Positions 1 through 12,571 of a DNA stretch of 64,000 bases are shown in pieces. The notes below the pieces were generated by a model. The model was not told the origin of the DNA, ran no database searches, and saw only the letters and a list, made by a program, of their open reading frames with translations. This DNA comes from Paramarasmius palmivorus (taxonomy: Eukaryota; Basidiomycota; Agaricomycetes; Agaricales; Marasmiaceae), in contig JAYKXP010000044.1 in the NCBI GenBank assembly GCA_037176845.1, forward strand, positions 364,958 to 428,957. Direction: 5' to 3'. Within the stretch, counting starts at the first letter, position 1, and each line of letters starts with the position of its first letter. The translations under genes and the position numbers were made by a program.

Positions 1-2075
1 GCTGCAAAGGATAGTGTTACTCCTGGATTCAAAACGTCGGATACGACGAGAGGAGGCGAAATGGATACGGGATTAGAACCCAGAGCTGGGATTGCGGTTT
101 TGGATTCTTTGGATGTGGCTGGTCGAGTAGAGATACCTGCGAGTTCGGAGTAATGTAAGTTGTTTTTACTGGTATTTTCCGAGGAGCTGAGATACTGACT
201 ATTGGGTTCGACAGGACCGTGCCTGTGTAGGGGTTGAATAGGTTCTGAGAGCTGAGAGCTGAGAGCTGGGGTGATGACGGATAGGTACACGTGTGGGCGA
301 CCAAACCATCGGCTCTTTCACGTATCCTTTCAACCTACGTCCGTCTGGCTCCATACCCCTCAGTCCAAACCTTCACTCTGCACTTTCTCCAGCTCGCATG
401 CGCAGCGCTAGTATGATGAATCATGATATTCGCTGTTATGCTTTCTACATCTCTCCCGGCATACAACCGTTGACCAAGTATGTCTAACGACTTGGATCGC
501 TGGCAACCGTCGACAAGGAATTCAGGGTCACGAACTTGACTACTCTCGGCTTCTACCTTGCGCGACACTCTCCACCTTCCAATCCACCGATTGAGATTCT
601 TGGTATTGACCTCGAGAATTTGAGTTTGAGCTAGGAACGAACTGCTGGCTGCCAGGGAAGTTGGCGGAAGTTGAGAGGTGTAAATGGTGGTTCAACTATG
701 GCTTCGTACGGATTTCAATTTGATATTCTTTCGCTTTACTGTCACAGCGTACTTCGTACAACATTCTAGAATCGCGCTCTGGCGCTTCATCTACTATTGC
801 TGCTTCTATGTACATCGAGATATAACTCGGGGAAATATGAACACATTGTAGAGTATCATGTATGTAATAACAAGCACCGAATTCTCAGCTTCCGATATGA
901 CCTGGACTTGAGCAGCTTGGAGGTCTGAGAGCCGAACAGATCACGGTGACAACCGTTTGAGTTCGCTGGTAATTCTTGGGTTCTACCGTCGTGGGGATCC
1001 AGGGTGAAAGATAGAAGGTATTGGTGTTGATGGAATCGCTGTACAAAGCCGCCTTTTCAAATAAGAAAGATCAGTAACCATGGATTTGGTTATTGGAACC
1101 AGGAAAACGTACTCGATATCCTGCTCGCAGACATATCACGACTCCAAGCTGTTCTCGGTCCCTTTCTCATCTACACATGCTTGCAAGCTTGAGGTTGACG
1201 CGTTTGAGAGCTAATATAAAAATGGTATCGGCGTGGCGGACATGTCTAGTGTCCCTAAGTTGCAAAGGCTTGACGATTTTGTAGCATTGGGGGTGCAACG
1301 AGGAAGGTCGCGTTCCAGGCCTGTGATTCCGGTGTAGGGGAAAAGAGGGGGCGTAATGAAAAGCGAAAGGATGGAAGCCTAAAAAGCGATGGCAGCTGCA
1401 GCTGGGAGCTTCTCAAACGAGACGGGGAGTGGAAGGCGGCCCTAGTACTTGATCACAGTAGAACGATCAGAGTCATGAAATAGCGAAAACCAAAGCGCAG
1501 AAGTTGGCTGGAGCTGTTATGAGTGTCATGAGTAACTCGACTTAGGCTAAAAGGAAATTCTAAACACGCACAGGAATTGAGGAGAGACTGTTGGTGGTTT
1601 GAGACAAGGAACGTCGGGCCCAGGTAATTCACGCGTTTTTTCCTCTCCCTTCATTGTCACTCCAAATCCACTGAAGAGTATCTGGTACGGGATACAGCCA
1701 TCGCTCCCACTCCCGCAATCGACACTCCAGACCTTACTTCGCTCGGAGACACCCGCTGAAGCTCCAACAAGTCATTACGCGTGCTCGAAGCTAAAGCCCG
1801 CTACACCAGCCATGGTTGCGACTCCTCTGCGAAAGCGGCCATCAACGACGCTCCTCCTGGCCCTCCAGCCTTCACCTAATGCAAATGTTACCGACTTTCA
1901 CGCAAACTCCCCGGCGCCTCTCAGTCCTCAAACATCACACCACTGGGAAACTTCCCTTCATCATGTCAGCTTTAAAACTATTTACACGTGCCACACGAGT
2001 GCCGTTAGTTTTCACCGCTCTTCCTGTGACCACCACCAAGGACCCCCCAGCTTCCCAGGAAAACTTTGAGCTAGA
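1..2075. other. Gene-free flank left of the DUF6535-WW gene
   Basis: I see no convincing gene in this stretch. The open frames are short, overlap on both strands and lack recognisable domains. A small tandem repeat (about three copies of GAGAGCTGA) lies near 246-268. The last few hundred bases probably hold the 5' UTR and promoter of the gene that follows. An open frame at 1816-2082 runs up to the candidate splice donor at 2079, but in a phase that does not join the next exon. Confidence 0.5.
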
Positions 2076-5000
2076 ATGGTGAGCCGCACCAAATGAAAAT
2101 AACTTGAGGGTTCTACTGACTCTGTTCGTCTATAACCAGGCGGATAATCCACCGGAAACGGTCGCTGCGGAAGGAAAGAAGCCGACGGTTGATAAATCAT
2201 TTGATATCTTGTTGAAGAAGGTTGAGAAGTACGACGAAGAGCTGGTGAAGGGCTGGAGAGATGACATTGATACTCTCCTCGTTTTCGTAAGCACACTCGT
2301 ACACACCGCTGACAGTATCTAACACCTTGCATGGTCAATAGGCCGGTCTTTTCTCCGCTGTCGTAACAGCATTCCTTATCGAATCATACCAAAAGCTCGA
2401 AGAAGACCCAGCAGACAAGACAGTCGTTCTGCTCGAACAGCTAGTCTCGTTCCAGCGGAATGCATCCCAAGCCCTCGCCGCCGATCCTATTCCACCGTTC
2501 CAGCCCGATGCTTCTACAATCCGCATCAACTGCTTTTGGCTCCTCAGCCTGATATTCAGCCTCACGTCGGCGCTCTTTGGCCTGTTGTGCAAACAATGGG
2601 TACGGGAATTCCAGCGTGATACACCCACAAGCACACCTGCAGAAGCGTTAGCATTGCGACAGCTCCGTCGTGATAGCTTTGAAAAGTGGAACGTTCCCGC
2701 TTTCTTGGCTGCACTCCCGATACTCCTTGAAATCGCACTGTTGTTCTTCTTTGCTGGAATCCTGGACCTTCTTTGGGGGCTTCACCGCATTCCATTCGCG
2801 ATTTCATTAGTTGCTGTGCTGCTCAGCGCAGGGTTATATTCCATCACCACCCTCCTCCCCACGTTGACCATACCGAAGGACCAAAAGTGGAACATCAGAG
2901 TTGGACATTTTGAACAGTTATCATACCAGTTCATCTGCCCGTACAAGTCACCACAGGCGTGGCTGTTCTATCGATTTGTGTGCAAAATCCTTCATCCCCT
3001 GTCCAAATTCTGGCTATCTACCGGGAAATTCGAGCGGAGAATCTGGAAGCCTGCTCCTGCTTTACGCTACCACATCGAATCATCGGCCTCGGATTGGTCT
3101 GCATTTGATCTCCGAGTGGTCAGGCAGTATGACCAGCATGTAAAATACGGAGGGGACGACCTATTCAGCCTACAAATTTACCAACTACGCGCTTTCGAAT
3201 GGGCAGTCACGATGTTCCGCGACAGTCCATTGATGATACCTCATCTCCAAAACGTGTTGGGAACCATACCTCCTTCTGTTGCGATGTCTGCCGTACTTGG
3301 CCATTGGGATGTCGCGTTGTGGGACGATGTTTCAGTATCGGAGGTTCAGCTTGCTGTTGCGGATCCCGGCGAACCCGCCCCACAAATATTGCCTTCGGAC
3401 TTTTTGGTTTACTTCCCACAGCACCCGACTACTGCTATTCCTGCTCCTGTGATTTGCCAATCAGAAGGAATCAAATTCTTATTCGAACACCACTACTTGA
3501 TGACGGGGAAGAGTGACGACGCCATCCCTGCCGCACTTGGACAGATGGGCGTGCAAACAGCAGGTTTCCATTTCGTCGCCCCGCTTTCAGTATTGGGAAG
3601 GCTGTGGGCACACCAGGACGCTGGTTTCCAAAAGCGGGGTCTAGCCCTCCTCCACCTCTACGAGGAGTCCTGGAAATCGTGCTCAGGCGTCGAGAATGAC
3701 GGTGATGACCGACATCGCAAGGAACGCACGGCTTTTGTATCGGTCCTTGCAAAACACATCAACCGCACTGATCATACTTCCGTACTGATAACGAGTAAAC
3801 GTGGTCGGGGGTTCATCAGGTTTATTCATAACGAAATCATTTGTCAACGTCTTTACGCTCAGAGCTATTGGATGTCAGGGCATGTCATTTGGTTTCCCCT
3901 GTATCAATGGCAACAAGCTATCGAAAGGACACGAGAAGTAGGAAACTTACCCCCCGACTACTTCGCACCACTGCCGCCAAGCTGGGGGTTTGATCATCCA
4001 ACACCTGTTTTACCACCACTACCTCCCAGACGATATTCCCTCGAGACTGTACCGGATGTTGAACTCGATCACGATAACGAGGCACCAGATTCTCAACTCG
4101 ACGGGTCTTTACCATCTGGCTGGGAGCGATTGACTACCCCAGAAGGCAGACCGTACTTTTTTGACCACAAGATAGGTACAGTGACATGGGAAGATCCAGG
4201 ACAAAACATCCCGATGGCACCAGATTCTCAACTTGACGGGCCTTTACCATCTGGCTGGGTGGAAAGGACTACCAAAGACGACAGAACGTACTTTTTCCAC
4301 TTCGACACACATACAGCTACTTGGCTTGATCCAAGACGATGCGCCCTTCCTGGTGGTCAGGCTGCAGAGTCTTCTGGCTCTGGGAACCCGCAGGCGTCGG
4401 ATTCTCAACTTGATGGGTCTTTACCATCTGGTTGGGAGCAAAGGAATATCCTGGGCACTCCGTACTTTTTTGACCTCAACACATGTGCAGTGTTCTGGAA
4501 AGATCCAAGACAATTTGTCCCTGCTCACCAGGTTGCAGAGTCTTCTGGCTCTGGGAATCCGCAGGCGTCGGGTTCTCAACCTGAATGGCTTTTCCCATTC
4601 CGCTGGGGGCAAGGGACTTTCCTGGGCACTCCGTACTTTTTTGATCTCAAGACATGTACAGCGACCTGGAAAGATCCAAGACAAATTGACCCTGCTGTTC
4701 AGGTTGCAGAGTCCTCTGGATCTGGTAACCCATGGATATCCCAGGATGACAGCTACACCACTTTGTCTTGCTCCCCAGCCGTCGAGAGCGATACTGATCC
4801 AGATTCTGGCACGTTATCGGAGGCAGGTCAACGAAGTAGCCCTGTTCCTGCACCAGATGATGCAGAGGTTGAAGCATCATCTAGTATTTCATCTTCCAAT
4901 TCCAGAGTTGATGTGCACATGCCACTCCCTTTCAATTCTTACGCTACAAACCATCCAGCCCAGTCATTAGATCCTCTAGCACCTTTCGTACCCCCTACTC

Positions 5001-6062
5001 TCAGAACTGACAATCTGAATTGCGATACCGAAGTATCGAGTCCGCAGGATGATGGGGAGACATTGGATATCCAAACCATAAACACCTCCGGAAACATCGA
5101 AAATGCAGAGAACTCGTCTGCACTGGAGAGAGGACATATCGTATTCGCAGGAGGTGGAGGTCCTTCCCATTTGCACAGCACCCACGACGTTGGCAACGAG
5201 TCAATACGGAGGAACGTAGAAGGTGCAGGTGTTGATCGCACTTCGGATGAAGAGGTCACGGTGCTTGATTCTCTTGTCGCACCAAGTACAGGGGATATCG
5301 ATATGGAGAACACGAATGTGGTTCAATCTTCAGCGCCAGGAGAAGAGCATACAATTTCCCAAGATGCTCCGCCGCCGCTAGTTGATCCTGGGGTTAATGA
5401 GCAAACGAACCATTCGGGTGCTCGTACCGAGGAACAACACACGCGATCCTGGATAGATACCGAACATGAAGAAAACATACATCCGGAGAACTCGAGCATC
5501 GTAACAGGCAAAGGACGTGGTACATCTATAGTTGATCTAGGTCATTTGTCTGGCAAGGTTAGTCTTTCTGAGTGTCTTGGTGTTTGTTTCGACAATTCAC
5601 CTCAATTGTAATCCCCAGGACAAGGATTATCATTCGCCGCTCTCTGGACAGACAGATACATCCTGCCTCGATAATCCAGAGTCCACATCTCGAGCTCGAG
5701 ATGCTGCGTTCGGTTTTTCAGCTCATTCTGGACAGGACGACGAACAAGCATTTGGAGCTCGTTCTGAGCAGGATGCTCAGAGCTCGGATGGATCACAGCG
5801 CAAAGATGTGTACACCACAGACCGAGGACAAGCAGCACAAGCTCATCCGGAAGTTGATTACAGCGAAGAGCGCCACGATGACGCAGAGCTACCTCATTCC
5901 GATCAGGATATCGATACTATTACGATGAAATCGAGTAAAGTTCAATCTCTAGCGTCAAGAGAAGAACGCACCGTCTTTCACGATCCTCCATCGGCACCGA
6001 TTGACGAACAAGTAGCTCATACTGAAGAACAAGTCAAGCAAGAGCATCTGCATCCAAAGTAA
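2076..6062 (+). CDS. DUF6535 membrane protein fused to four WW domains
   Basis: Predicted membrane protein. Exons are 2140-2286, 2342-5557 and 5619-6062, all joining in phase 0, about 1270 residues. Introns are 2287-2341 and 5558-5618. The first exon is uncertain: ATG at 2076-2078 directly abuts a GTGAGC donor and joins 2140 in phase. The N-terminal third shows the DUF6535 pattern known from mushroom-forming fungi: an acidic lead ending in DDIDTLLVF, then hydrophobic segments near residues 50-65, 110-130, 169-192 and 200-222, with the CKQWVREFQ loop near 131. After a long soluble region, four WW-like repeats start near residues 638, 685, 743 and 799, each running from a PSGW-type start through a YFF core to a W-x-DP end; repeat 4 has diverged (PFRW). 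The tail is long, acidic and disordered. WW domains bind proline-rich peptides, so a membrane-anchored scaffold is plausible, but that is inference. Confidence 0.75.
4086..4690 (+). repeat. Tandem WW-domain coding repeat (4 units)
   Basis: Four direct repeats inside the DUF6535-WW gene, beginning near 4086, 4222, 4400 and 4570. Each carries a leader like GATTCTCAACTTGA and a conserved CCGTACTTTTTTGA core. The last two are closest to each other, including a shared linker (GCAGAGTCTTCTGGCTCTGG), which indicates recent unit duplication. Spacing varies (about 136, 178 and 170 bases), so the reading frame is kept but the linkers differ. Confidence 0.8.
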
Positions 6063-6637
6063 GAGGCGGAGCTCGTTTGTTGGACAAGGTTTGTGTTTCC
6101 GTAGTCCAGGCGTTGGTTTCATTAGCTCATGCCCAGAACATTGAGGTAGCACCGCTCCCCGGAGAGACAGAGAACGAACAAAGTGCTTAGATTGCATTCT
6201 GAGCCGACTCGAAGACGCTTGGACTCACCGCACCTGAATAGATTCCCCATTCCCTTAACCGGACAATCTCAAAAATCCATCTACCCCCAGATTTGATGTG
6301 GAAGTAACCACCAGATGACATGAAGAGGAGAGACACTCCGATAATAGAACTTGGGTACATGGTTCGTCGCAGGGCATTTGAGTGGATGGCGGCACAAGGT
6401 TGTGGTATTCCGAGGTCAGGTCGATGTTCCGCGTTCATTGGTGTTGGGTTTTGTATCTTATGTATCCGAGCGGTAGTTACAAGGGCCGTAGGCCTGGTAC
6501 TAAGATGTAGAATTTCAAGTTAGATGTACGAGTTGGTGTATGGGTAGTGCTGTTGACCCCAATAAACTCGCTTCCCTTCTTTTCACGTGTTGAAACTTGA
6601 AGACCGTCACCTAAACGATTCGTCGAAACACTGGGTT

Positions 6638-6711
6638 TCCCCCTACTACTAGCCAGCGTAAACGACGGACCTCTTCATACATAGTACTATGAAGTGCTGA
6701 GATAAGGAGGA
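6638..6711 (-). pseudogene. Degenerate tRNA-Thr copy
   Basis: On the minus strand this region aligns to the tRNA-Thr at 12572-12667. The 3' acceptor strand AGGGGGA and the CTTCAT...ATGAAGAGG anticodon arm are retained. The T-arm is scrambled, the 5' acceptor strand carries a mismatch (TCCTCCT) and the intron is shortened. It should not fold into a standard cloverleaf. It marks the duplicated block and shows that this copy is free to decay. Confidence 0.75.
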
Positions 6712-6780
6712 GATACATGGTAGCCAGGAACACGGAGACGCAAAGACGATGTCGTCATCCAAACGACGCGTTTCATTTCA

Positions 6781-6812
6781 CACCACCACCACCACCACCA
6801 CCCACACCACTC
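6781..6812. repeat. CAC trinucleotide microsatellite
   Basis: A short run of CAC/ACC repeats. The duplicated block at 12.7 kb has no such run, so it expanded after the duplication or was lost there. Confidence 0.8.
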
Positions 6813-7445
6813 TAGCCAATACCCTACACACCTCACCCAAACACCCACGTTAGCAAAGAAGGACATCATCCATCCCACCCGCCGCAATCCCTTCACCTAT
6901 GAACGCGACCACTATCACCTCAAGATACACATGTCCCTAGCCTTCCCGAGCACGATACTCCCTGATACTCCCCGCTTCGCAACCTATCGGACGGAGTCTC
7001 GCAGGGGTTAGGTGTGATTGGGTGGAGTTGTTTGGGATTCAACAATTGAGCTTGAGCAACGGATGCGTTTTTGAAAGAGAGGAGAGTTGGGGTTTGGTGC
7101 GATGTTTGGGGCCACAGGTCCAGCACATGAATTGGGGTATCGCTAACTCGGCATTCAATGATTACTGATATCTAGAATCAAGATATACAACCCACAGCGA
7201 AGTCTGGTTGTCAGACGAAGAACGTACAATACCCCCAGATCCTTCCACCCCTACCAACGACGACGACCAATCCTCAATTTCGCTACCTCAGAATATATCA
7301 GGGCCTGAGCGACGTTCTCCGACAATCCAAGGAACTACAGCACCTGCTATTCCTTCGTCGCCATACTCCAAAGATGAGCAGCATCGAGGCTCTGGCTCAA
7401 GGAGTGAAGGGGTGTGGTATTTCTGGGCTTTGAGGTCGTCGCAGC

Positions 7446-8385
7446 CCATAGAGATTCGCCTGGAGTGATGGAAGGGGTTGGTCCCGAGTCGGAAGGACGA
7501 CCTGGAACGAGACCTTTGGCGTTATTTCCTGGCGCTGGTAAACATAGGAGTCTGGGTAGTGTGGAGAAGGGAGGTGGTGAAGGGAAGGGTGCGTGAGGGT
7601 ATAGCGGAGTTGAGGGATGCCGTCTGCGTAGCGAGAAGGGTTAGGTGGTTTTGGATGGGGATATGGAAGCCAGAAGATACTCTTTATGTACGAGCCTCGT
7701 CGTTGCTCGCTTTACGAACTGTGGACTTGCATTTCGCCATGTATTCTTTTCTTTTCAATATCCCAAATTGTATTCTTCGAAAGTAACAAATATCAATGTA
7801 TTGCTTTTGCAAGGGTAGTAGTACAAGAGTCGTCTGGATGACAGGAACGGCACATTGAATCTTCAAAGGGAGTCAAAGGGACGCGATTCTAGATATGTGG
7901 GGGCGAAGTTGCGAAACAGCAATCAACGGTGGGTCTTGAGTAGCTTGATTATGGATGACAGGAGGCCTGGAGAGTGTTTGAACATTGGGGAAAGTGCAGT
8001 GTAGCGGACTGAACGATTGGCGTACCTATATGTGTATCAAATTCCCCTGGCTAACCTCCCCTGTTTCCCAAATCCTTCGGCGGTAGTATAGGGCTTGAAT
8101 CCACGAAGATGATTGGCGGAATTGCGATGTAGCTGTCTTGGAGGATGGAGAGATGGTTAGGTTGGGCTCGGTGCTTGTGAGCAACTCGAGTCTACGTAGA
8201 GCATATGAGAGGTTTGATGTTGTGGTCGGTGGGGTGTTCTTCTGACCGATGGTACTCAGGATAGAATGGTGGAAGTGATAATGACCAAAAAGCCTTGGAG
8301 AAGCTACAGGTTTGGAGCGTGCGCGTGAGGCCATACAGCGGAAGAGAGGTCGAATAACTTGACGTACCTTTACAATCAATGATCA
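7446..8385 (+). repeat. Three-copy dispersed module, copy A
   Basis: First of three related segments (others at 10863-11785 and 18078-18775). Landmarks in order are GATTCGCCTGGAG, GGAAGGACGACCTGGAA, GGTTAGGTGGTTTTGG, a GAAGATAC..TTTA segment, GGAGGCCTGGAGAG, CCCCTGGCTAAC and AACTTGACGTACCTT. The segments also share a stretch readable as DLWRYFLALV-like peptide in copy A, but frames are broken in the other copies and I recognise no domain. Copies A and B continue to resemble each other past this end (GCGCTCAACGTT(T/C)CTTGTCTTC near 8510 and 11880). Confidence 0.7.
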
Positions 8386-8754
8386 TGTTCTTCCAGTTTT
8401 ATTGGTGCCAGGAATTAGGGAGTTGACACGGTGTGCTGTGTGTCGCAGTTCCAGGTACCGGTGTGCTGATGGGGGTAGTGGAAAACATTGGCTCGCCCAA
8501 GCAAGCGCTCAACGTTTCTTGTCTTCTCACTACCACCACACTCAATATCACTCGTATTCATGCATCTCCGTTCACTTCCTAACATCTAAGCCGCTTGTTC
8601 TTGGTACGATTCTCTACGGCTGTAGTCCGGGTTCTATGAAAAGAAGGTGGTTTAACTCCCCATGAACATAGTCTCCCCTAGGCAGACTCGGTCACTCATA
8701 CCTAGCATGAACACGACTATCGGATTATCATATCGACCACCTACGTGTAGTCCA
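8386..8754. other. Tail of copy A and spacer, no gene seen
   Basis: Contains the extended match to copy B (GCGCTCAACGTTTCTTGTC) and a further partial match near 13190 (TTCTTGTCTTC..CACTACCACCACACT). No coding frame is supported. Confidence 0.45.
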
Positions 8755-9985
8755 TCTACGAGTACGAGCTCAAAATACTACGGCTGCCATTCCAGGACAG
8801 AAAGGCTTATGGAGAACTGCTAGGTCAGAGGGGCGACCTTTCCCAGTCGTTTCTAGACTGGTTACAACAGGTATGAACTGTCCTTGTGTTCTCAGAAATT
8901 AGTATCTCAGTAGACATTGCTGACTGAGAAACTCCCTCAGTTGATCGATGCCCCGGATTCCAAACGAGTTACGGCCTTCAATGGTTCGTCTTTCGAAGAG
9001 GCCCGAGCTGCTTGACGATTCGAGGTGTTACCAGACTTGGAAACAACCCAGTCGCTTTCGGTGGTTCAATCGGCGATATATGGAAAGGGCGACTTGAAGG
9101 ATTGAAGGGGCAACTTGTGTGTGTGTAAAGTCGCCAGAGTGAATCTCATGTCGGATATGCAATATCTCCTCAAGGTGCGTATCGCTCTCAACGCATTCGT
9201 AACCACGCATTCACCTCGATGATGGAAGAATCACCTTCGCGAGGCAATCATTTAACGGGAGCTCAGACACCCTCATCTTCTTCTCTGTCTTGGGCTATAC
9301 TACCTTGACGATACCAAGGAGCGTGTTTGCTTGGTATTACCTTGGATGGAGGATGGAAATCTCGCCGAGTTTCTCACTGGAAGTAGCCGCGAGAATCCGT
9401 CGACCATTTCCAGCTAATGCCAGCGATCTGTCTCACCTTCACGCCCTGAAAATTGTTCACGGTGACCTCAAAAGCGTAGGTTATCAAATCTTGAGCATCC
9501 AAACCCGCTGAACTGACGTACCCGAAACCATATAGGCTAATATTCTGATCGCAACATCCTACCGAGCTTGTATTGGTGACTTTGGCTTGTCCAGTACTGC
9601 AGATTCCCAAATTTTCAGTGCGCAACCAGGAGGTACTGCACGATGGAGCGCCCCTGAAGTACATAATGGACAAACACCGACGACAGAGAGCAATATCCAT
9701 TCAAGTTCGTGTGGATGCCTTTTCTACGAGGTTCGTTGTTTTTTTCTGCCTGCTCCAAGAGAACTCCTAATAAAAAGTGTCAGGTTATGACGGGCCTTCT
9801 TCCGTTCTATACGCTAAAGAAAGATCTCACGATTTATAATGGCGGTTTTACGAGGGGAACGACCTCCGAAATCTCCAGATGTCAACATACCAGAGCCGTT
9901 ATCATGATGGTCATTGATTAACAACTGTTGGAAGGCCGAGCCTATGGCGCGTCCTAAGGCCTTCAGCGTCTATCATCAGAAAGAA
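8755..9985 (+). pseudogene. Fungal TKL-like protein kinase pseudogene
   Basis: Reads as a decayed Ser/Thr kinase of the type expanded in mushroom-forming fungi. A leader exon (8755-8870, ending SFLDWLQQ) is followed by an intron at 8871-8940. A glycine-loop remnant FGGSIGDIWKG lies near 9056-9090. A PWMEDGNLAEFL segment lies near 9340, a catalytic-loop-like VHGDLKS near 9455-9478, IGDFGLS near 9570 and GGTARWSAPEV near 9630. A C-lobe remnant CWKAEPMARP lies near 9925-9955. The VAIK-equivalent lysine region is lost to a stop (near 9127), another in-frame TAA follows near 9248, and segments lie in different frames. The catalytic loop has G in place of R of HRD, as is common in this family. Not expected to be functional. 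Confidence 0.75.
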
Positions 9986-10862
9986 ACATCCCCCTGCAGA
10001 GAACTGGAGCGACGCTTTATTCGCCGAGCTTCAAAAAAGCATAGTAACCGGTCATCGATATGAAGATGTGCCAGCCTCTCTGGAAGCAGCAGTCGAAACC
10101 TAAATCAAAGACAACGGTGAATGTAAAAGATCCAAGCTCTGGTAACTCAGTGTGTAGTTTAACGCTTCCATTTCTTAGCCTCACACTCTTTGGTTCAGGA
10201 TACGCGCAAAGAACCGAGTCTCAGCTCACTCGTTCCCTCGCTCCTAGGAAAGACGAATCCCACTGCCATGCCCAGGTCATCGATTTCAACTCCAGGTCTG
10301 CGTCACTTTCCGGGCCATTCTCCTTTCCACATCAACCAATGTTCGCGGATTGTTGATGGCATATCGGCTGAGGCTCCGAAGAACTATGTCGATTTTGAAG
10401 ATGAACCCGACAAATTGAAGGATATGGAAAGGTCGAAATTCCAAGGAGACGGATCAAGTCACTATGTAGTCCTACCAGTGTCTCTCTGACATCGTAGAAG
10501 CACCGACGGACCTCGTGTGCCAGATACGGAGAGAGCCATTGGTGCAGGAGATACGGACTCGGACTTTGAAACCTCTCTGTCGCTCCTCCAAACCGTCGCA
10601 GTGTATCTTTCGCCATTAATGGAAGTTGCTGTCAAGTCGACCGGTGGACGACATGCAAACGTTTTGCAACATTCACCGCTACGAATGCTTGTAACAACGA
10701 GTAAACAACCCTCGGGTTCATTGCTTCACGCTGCCGACGTTCACCGGCACTCCCAGACGCTACAACATCTGCTGGTCCTTCCGACTTTGGTATCACATTC
10801 CGAAGAGCATCGAGGTCCTGACCCAAGCGATGTAGTGTCTCTGGGTTCTTCAACCATCGCTG
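9986..10862. other. Unrecognised decayed sequence
   Basis: Short open pieces (for example one ending in an acidic YVDFEDEPDKLKDM segment near 10388-10425) suggest former coding sequence, perhaps once linked to the kinase relic. Frames are short and I recognise no domain. Confidence 0.35.
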
Positions 10863-11785
10863 CCGGTAGAGAATCGCCTAGAGTGACGGAAGGGGTTGAT
10901 CCTGAGTCGGAACGACGACCTGGAACGAGTTCTTTGATGTTAGTTCCTGGCGATAGCGAACATCGTATTCTAGGTGGTGTAGAGAATCAGAGAGGTGGCG
11001 AAGAGGAAGATACGTAAAGGGCTAGATGGTTTTGGTTGGGGATATGGACACCAGAAGATACCTTGACTATGTGCGAGCTTTGTCGTTCCTCGCTTTACAA
11101 CTCTGTGGATTTGCTTTGTTACCCTTTCTTCTCTTCGCTATCCCATTCTTGAAGTGTCAAATATCAATGTAGTTTATTGCTTTTCTATACGTAGCGGAAC
11201 AAGAGTTGTCTGGATGATGGGGGTACTAATAGAGTGGAATATCTAAACGGCCCCAAACCGTCAAAGTGAGTTCCTAATTTGTGGAGGCGTGTAGGCTTCA
11301 AATTGCGGGATAGATGGTCAACCGTCGTTCTTGTTGCATTTTGTGCGCGGTGTATGGATGTTCTGAGGTCTGGAGAGGTTTTGAGTTGGTGAAAGTATGT
11401 AGCATGCAGAACTATTTAGCGTACCTATTATAGATATATCGAACTCTCCTGGCTGACGTCGCCAAACCCTTCAATCCCTCGACGGTAATCCGGTATTTCA
11501 ATCTACGGTAATCGTTGACGGAGCTGCGGAGAGCACAAGAAAGCTGTCGTAGCTGTTGTCGGGGATGTTCAGGTTTGGCGTGGTGCTTGTAGGCAACTCG
11601 CGTCTAGGTTGTATCGAGACGTTGAGCGCATGAGAGGTGTGATGTTGCGGTCGGCGGGGTGTTCTTCCAGTCAATAATGGTAAGTAGGATTGAATAGTGG
11701 AAGCAATACTGCATTCGTTAGGACTGAAGGTGAGACCAGGAACACAGGTATAGAAAGTTAGATAACTTGACGTACCTTCAGACTA
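10863..11785 (+). repeat. Three-copy dispersed module, copy B
   Basis: Second copy of the module at 7446-8385, in the same orientation and with the same order of landmarks, from GAATCGCCTAGAG to AACTTGACGTACCTTC. The whole-length match to copy A extends to about 11950. Internal frames are broken by indels. Confidence 0.7.
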
Positions 11786-12571
11786 GTTTTATCCCTGGTC
11801 AATTTCTTCTTTCCGGCTGCATTGGTGGAAGAGATTGAGGGTTTAGTGATGGGTTGCGGAAGACATTTGCTTGCCTAAGCGCTCAACGTTCCTTGTCTTC
11901 CACCACCACTACACCTCCACTCGATCGTTTTCATAAACATTCCTACAGCTGTGCATATTGGTCTTGGAATTGGGATCCCGCGTATAAAAATGCAAACACG
12001 ACTGGTCTAGTAGTCCTCCAAGAGCAAGGTGTTGTACAGTTTATTTGGTCTGGGTGCGTTGTAGCCAGGCTCTTGATTCAGCTCACTCTAAATCTGACAC
12101 GAAACAAGATTAGGAAGGACGACGACTGCATTGAAGAATCCCAGAGAAATCGACTCCATTTTGGACTCAAGAGCTAGCTGGAGGTTGCACCGAGCAAGTT
12201 CTGGACGCGCCTAGTCTAGCTGGTTGATGTCGTCGTTGACTCAGAATTCGACGACTCCCAATGACGGCTCAAGCTTCCAAGACGCGCAATTCTTAATCCA
12301 AACTGAAGCTCAAAGCCATATGATGAACATACGTTGGGGCTCAGAGCATCAGGGTGTAGTAGAAGATGAGGGTGGAATTGGTCTGGATAGAGTGCGTGCT
12401 CAAGAGTCAACGGAGGCATCGACTCTCGAGGTTCTTTCGGATGTAAGACACCTTTTCTCGTACTCTCAGTCAATCTTGAGGTCTAATGACTAGTTCCAGA
12501 ACATAATGCCGCTTCGGCCCCCCCTTTTTGCACCGTGAAATTCGACAAAAATGTCCTTGAACCCTCAGAGT
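11786..12571. other. Copy B tail and spacer, no gene seen
   Basis: Contains the extended match to copy A (to about 11950). A short acidic open segment near 12340-12440 has a partial repeat at 13590-13650 (AGCATCAGGGTGTAGTAG.. against CACATCAGGGCGTCGTGG..). No gene is supported. Confidence 0.4.

Larger units (their letters stand above)
6600..7130. repeat. Segmental duplication, decayed copy (pairs with 12540-13125)
   Basis: This block matches 12540-13125 over several hundred bases. Shared landmarks in the same order are a tRNA-Thr sequence, a GGAGACG..AGACGAT stretch, CAAACGACG, a CACC-rich tract, a TAGCAA(A/G)GAGG segment and TTCACCTATGAACGC(A/G)ACCAC. The other copy keeps an intact tRNA; here it is degenerate. 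No protein gene is apparent, and the rest of 6063-7440 also shows no convincing gene. Confidence 0.7.

Noticed and set aside
1599..2082. Open frames just upstream of the DUF6535-WW gene as its first exon
   Set aside because: Their phase at the donor (2079) does not match the next exon, and composition is not protein-like.
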